From the NCBI GenBank assembly GCA_033026295.1, contig CM065185.1, forward strand, positions 21,322,001 through 21,386,000: 64,000 nucleotides of DNA, in the 5' to 3' direction. Origin of the DNA: Channa striata. Lineage: Eukaryota; Chordata; Actinopteri; Anabantiformes; Channidae. The notes below the pieces were generated by a model. It was not told the DNA's origin, ran no database searches, and worked only from the letters and a program-made list of their open reading frames with translations. Position numbers and translations under genes: made by a program. The number at the start of each line of letters is the position of its first letter. Within the stretch, counting starts at the first letter, position 1. Below, piece after piece: positions 61,441 to 64,000 of this stretch.

Positions 61441-63633
61441 CCGACCCGTTCACATCCACAGAATAAGGGATTGCAGGTTTAACTGGCTCATCACAACGCT
61501 TAACTTCAGTTTATCGTTACCGATCCATAAAAACACGGTTTGTTTGTAGCGAAGCAAACAGGACTTCCATGTAAACTGGTGGATCAGAACCACGTTTCAG
61601 GCTGAATGGGTGTGGTGTAAACGAACCAGTTCGTTCGATTGATCTACAAGTTGTTCATGTGTTCTGCTGCTGGGTCTCAGAAAATAAGCGGTAGGCGTGA
61701 TGGTTGCTGGTGTGAAGGCCTGCAGCAAAAGTTGAAGATCCACAGTGGTACCGACCCTGAAGTTTACAGGATCCGACACACTGACAAACATCTGCCAGTC
61801 AGTCTGTGGAAGAAAAGCTCCTTTTCTGACATTAATTGGGCTGCAGAAATAAATAACATCAGACATTCAGCCATTTAAGTGAATGTTTTAATTTGCTACA
61901 GTAAATCCAGACAGACCAGATTCTAAAGTGAACTTTTTACAGCATGAGGCGTGAACCTGTTTCTGATTTATTTCTGTCGGATGATGAAAGTGTTTTTTTT
62001 TTTTTTTTTTCAGAATGCCTTTGAAGAACACGAGAATGTCCGGATCAAGATGGAGCCTGGCGGAGACATAGAGATCCAGTCATATCCCGTCCTGAAGAAG
62101 GTGTCTGTCAAGCTGACCGACTGCAGGCTGTGGCTGGACGGACGAGACTTCCTTTTTCTAGGTGAGAATACTCATTGGCTCTTGGTTTCTGTTACAAAAC
62201 TGGAGAATAAAACTGTTATGATTTATTTTGCAGATATGATGAATAGTTGCAGCTTCATTACAGGATGAACTAACTCTGACCGCTCTTCTTCAGATGATCA
62301 CCCTCAGCTCTGCCACCAGAGGCCGAGGCAGCTCCACCCAACAAACTGGGGCAGGAAGATGGTTTACTGCTCTGAATGTAGGAAAGGTTTCTACAAAAGG
62401 TCTCACCTCGAGGCTCACCTTATGACCCATCGGGGACAGAAAGCTAATGAGTGCTGGCAGTGCGGAAAGACCTACCCGACCCTGATGAGGCTTGTCATTC
62501 ATCAGCAGATCCATAACCGCAAGGAGCCCTACCAGTGCTCGTACTGCGACAGGACTTTTGCCCTGAAGAGGGACTGGAAGACCCACCACCGGACGCACTC
62601 TGGAACCAAACCGTTCAAGTGCTGGTTTTGTGGAGACGGGTTTAGCGAGAAGGAGGAGCTCACTGAGCACCTGGAGCTACACAAGGGGGAGAAGTGCTAC
62701 CACTGCAAAGTGTGTGACAAGATGTTCGTCTCCTACCAGGGCTTCAACTTCCACCGCAAGTCCCACAAGAACCAGCGGCTGCTGCCCTGCACCAAGTGCA
62801 ACAAGACCTTCAGCAACCCCCAGAGTCTCAAGCTCCACCAAGTGACCCATTCCAGCACGAAGCCACATAATTGCCCCACCTGTGGCAAAGGCTTCAAGCT
62901 ACTGAGTGGCTTGCGCTGCCACCAGAGGACCCACGAGGACCTGAGGGACTACCACTGCACAGAGTGCGGCAAGTCTTTCTCCAGCCTGCAGGGCCTGAAG
63001 CTGCACAACCGCACACACACCGGCCTGAAACCATACAAGTGCACAGAGTGCGGGAAGAGGTTCACACAGTCGCCCCACCTCAAGTCTCACATGGTCACCC
63101 ACACCGGAGAGCGACCATTCCTCTGCACCATCTGCGGTAAGAGGTTCACCCAGTCGTCCCACCTGAGGTCCCACATCACACTCTTCCACGTGGGTGAGAA
63201 GCCGTTCACCTGTGATGACTGCGGGAAGAGCTTCACTATCGCTCACTATCTGAAGATGCACCGTCTCAGCCACACCAAGGAGAAGCTGTACCATTGCTCG
63301 TACTGTGAGAAGTCCTTTTCCTACCACAACTCGTGGAGGGCTCATGAGAGGATCCACACGGGTGAGCGTCCGTTCACCTGCCAGGACTGTGGCCGAAGCT
63401 TCATCACATCAGGCTCTCTGCTTAACCACCAGAGGTCCAAACACACCGGAGAGAAGATCCACTACTGTATCACCTGTGGGGAGTTCTTCCTCACTAGCTC
63501 GCTGCTGCGGATCCACCAGCTCGACCACACTGGCGAGCGGCCACATGCCTGCAGCTGCGGAAAGACTTTTAAGACCAAAGGAGTGCTGCGTTACCACCTG
63601 AAGAGGTTTACGGATCACCAGCCGATAGAGTGA
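61291..63633 (+). CDS. C2H2 zinc-finger protein with 15 fingers
   Basis: Probable nuclear DNA-binding regulator; target unknown. Exons 61291-61383, 62014-62161 and 62294-63633 join in frame for 526 aa. Exon 1 codes MDRGTASSVNASTDPRVFMQ and more, ending LAE; exon 2 has VRIKMEPGGDIEIQ, an IKxEP-type (possible SUMOylation) motif; exon 3 holds the whole finger array. Fingers run from YCSECRKGF to HACSCGKTF; several linkers are TGE[RK]P-like (HTGERPF), others are atypical. Fingers 10 and 13 have four residues between the two His; finger 15 has CxC instead of CxxC and a stretched His pair. No KRAB, SCAN, BTB or ZAD domain is visible. Exon 1 is an inference from phase and CpG context; exons 2 and 3 are firm. 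Orthologue not identified. Confidence 0.88.
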
Positions 63634-64000
63634 CCGCCTGTCAGAAAACACTAACTGGGACATCTCTGGATACTAGCTACTCCTTGGACCGGGAAGCCAA
63701 TGAGGAATGAGAGAGGTGAGGTAAAGACACTGCACCAGGTGTGTGCTAGTGTGGTTAAAGACTGATTGTTCTCCTGAGAGCCCGAACACCATGAAATGTG
63801 AGACCACAGATGTGAGACTTTTTCTTCTGATTCAGCATGACTTCACTTCTTGGGGTGGTCATCATCTCTAATGTCCCTCCAGAATAAGCCACTGTCAATT
63901 CACCAAAAAGAGCAGACGGAGGCTGCAGACCTTCATTCATAAGTTTTCTTCACTCTCAAAGTAATCCAGTGGTAGTTGTCTATACATCCATGATACACTG
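63634..64000 (+). other. 3' UTR of the zinc-finger gene
   Basis: Non-coding sequence after the stop; no polyadenylation signal seen before the window ends. Confidence 0.4.

Noticed and set aside
62290..62670. 126-codon antisense ORF across the zinc-finger exon
   Set aside because: Mirror of the periodic finger code; stop codons are rare in that antisense frame.
1..64000. a wholly new multi-gene defence or biosynthetic system
   Set aside because: All confident genes belong to known vertebrate families and the remaining space is mostly transposon relics; no cluster of unknown genes with shared logic was seen.

Overview
The window looks like a teleost fish nuclear chromosome. It has compact vertebrate-type intron/exon genes with GT/AG splice sites, CpG-rich promoters, and fish-typical mobile elements (Tc1-like, hAT-like, L2-like and other non-LTR elements, short SINE-like repeats). 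No bacterial operons, CRISPR arrays, tRNA or rRNA genes were seen. All calls rest on translated sequence, reading-frame continuity across splice sites and recalled family sequences; nothing was searched.

Layout. (1) 1,004-16,155, minus: afg3l2, the mitochondrial m-AAA protease subunit, 17 coding exons joining in frame to 795 codons. Its introns hold a Tc1-like relic, a hAT-like relic nested inside a LINE relic, an L2-like tail and SINE-like repeats. (2) 19,140-29,236, plus: fastk (FAST kinase family, RAP domain at the C-terminus), 10 coding exons, 924 codons. It lies head to head with afg3l2 across a CpG-rich interval of about 1-3 kb. (3) 31,257-40,238, minus: a ubtf gene (Pol I factor UBF), 19 coding exons, 702 codons. 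The exon encoding HMG box 4 is absent. (4) 45,531-48,345, minus: five exon-like remnants of an asap1-like ArfGAP gene, each with a frameshift or stop codons, split by LINE insertions. (5) 52,855-53,742, plus: tmub1, two coding exons, 265 codons. (6) 55,000-58,000: poorly understood, with two weak coding-like segments. (7) 61,291-63,633, plus: a C2H2 zinc-finger gene with 15 fingers, three coding exons, 526 codons.

Genes together. fastk and tmub1 are neighbours in mammals, so the fastk-tmub1 part looks like conserved synteny, with ubtf and the asap1-like relic lying between them here. afg3l2 and fastk both concern mitochondria and may share a divergent promoter. ubtf serves nucleolar rRNA transcription and tmub1 is an ER/endosomal membrane ubiquitin-like protein; there is no evidence of one shared pathway.

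No clear novel molecular system is visible. The most interesting points are the box-4-less ubtf, the multi-exon asap1-like pseudogene bracketed by direct repeats, the enlarged low-complexity fastk protein, a perfect 28-bp inverted repeat, and several nested transposon insertions.
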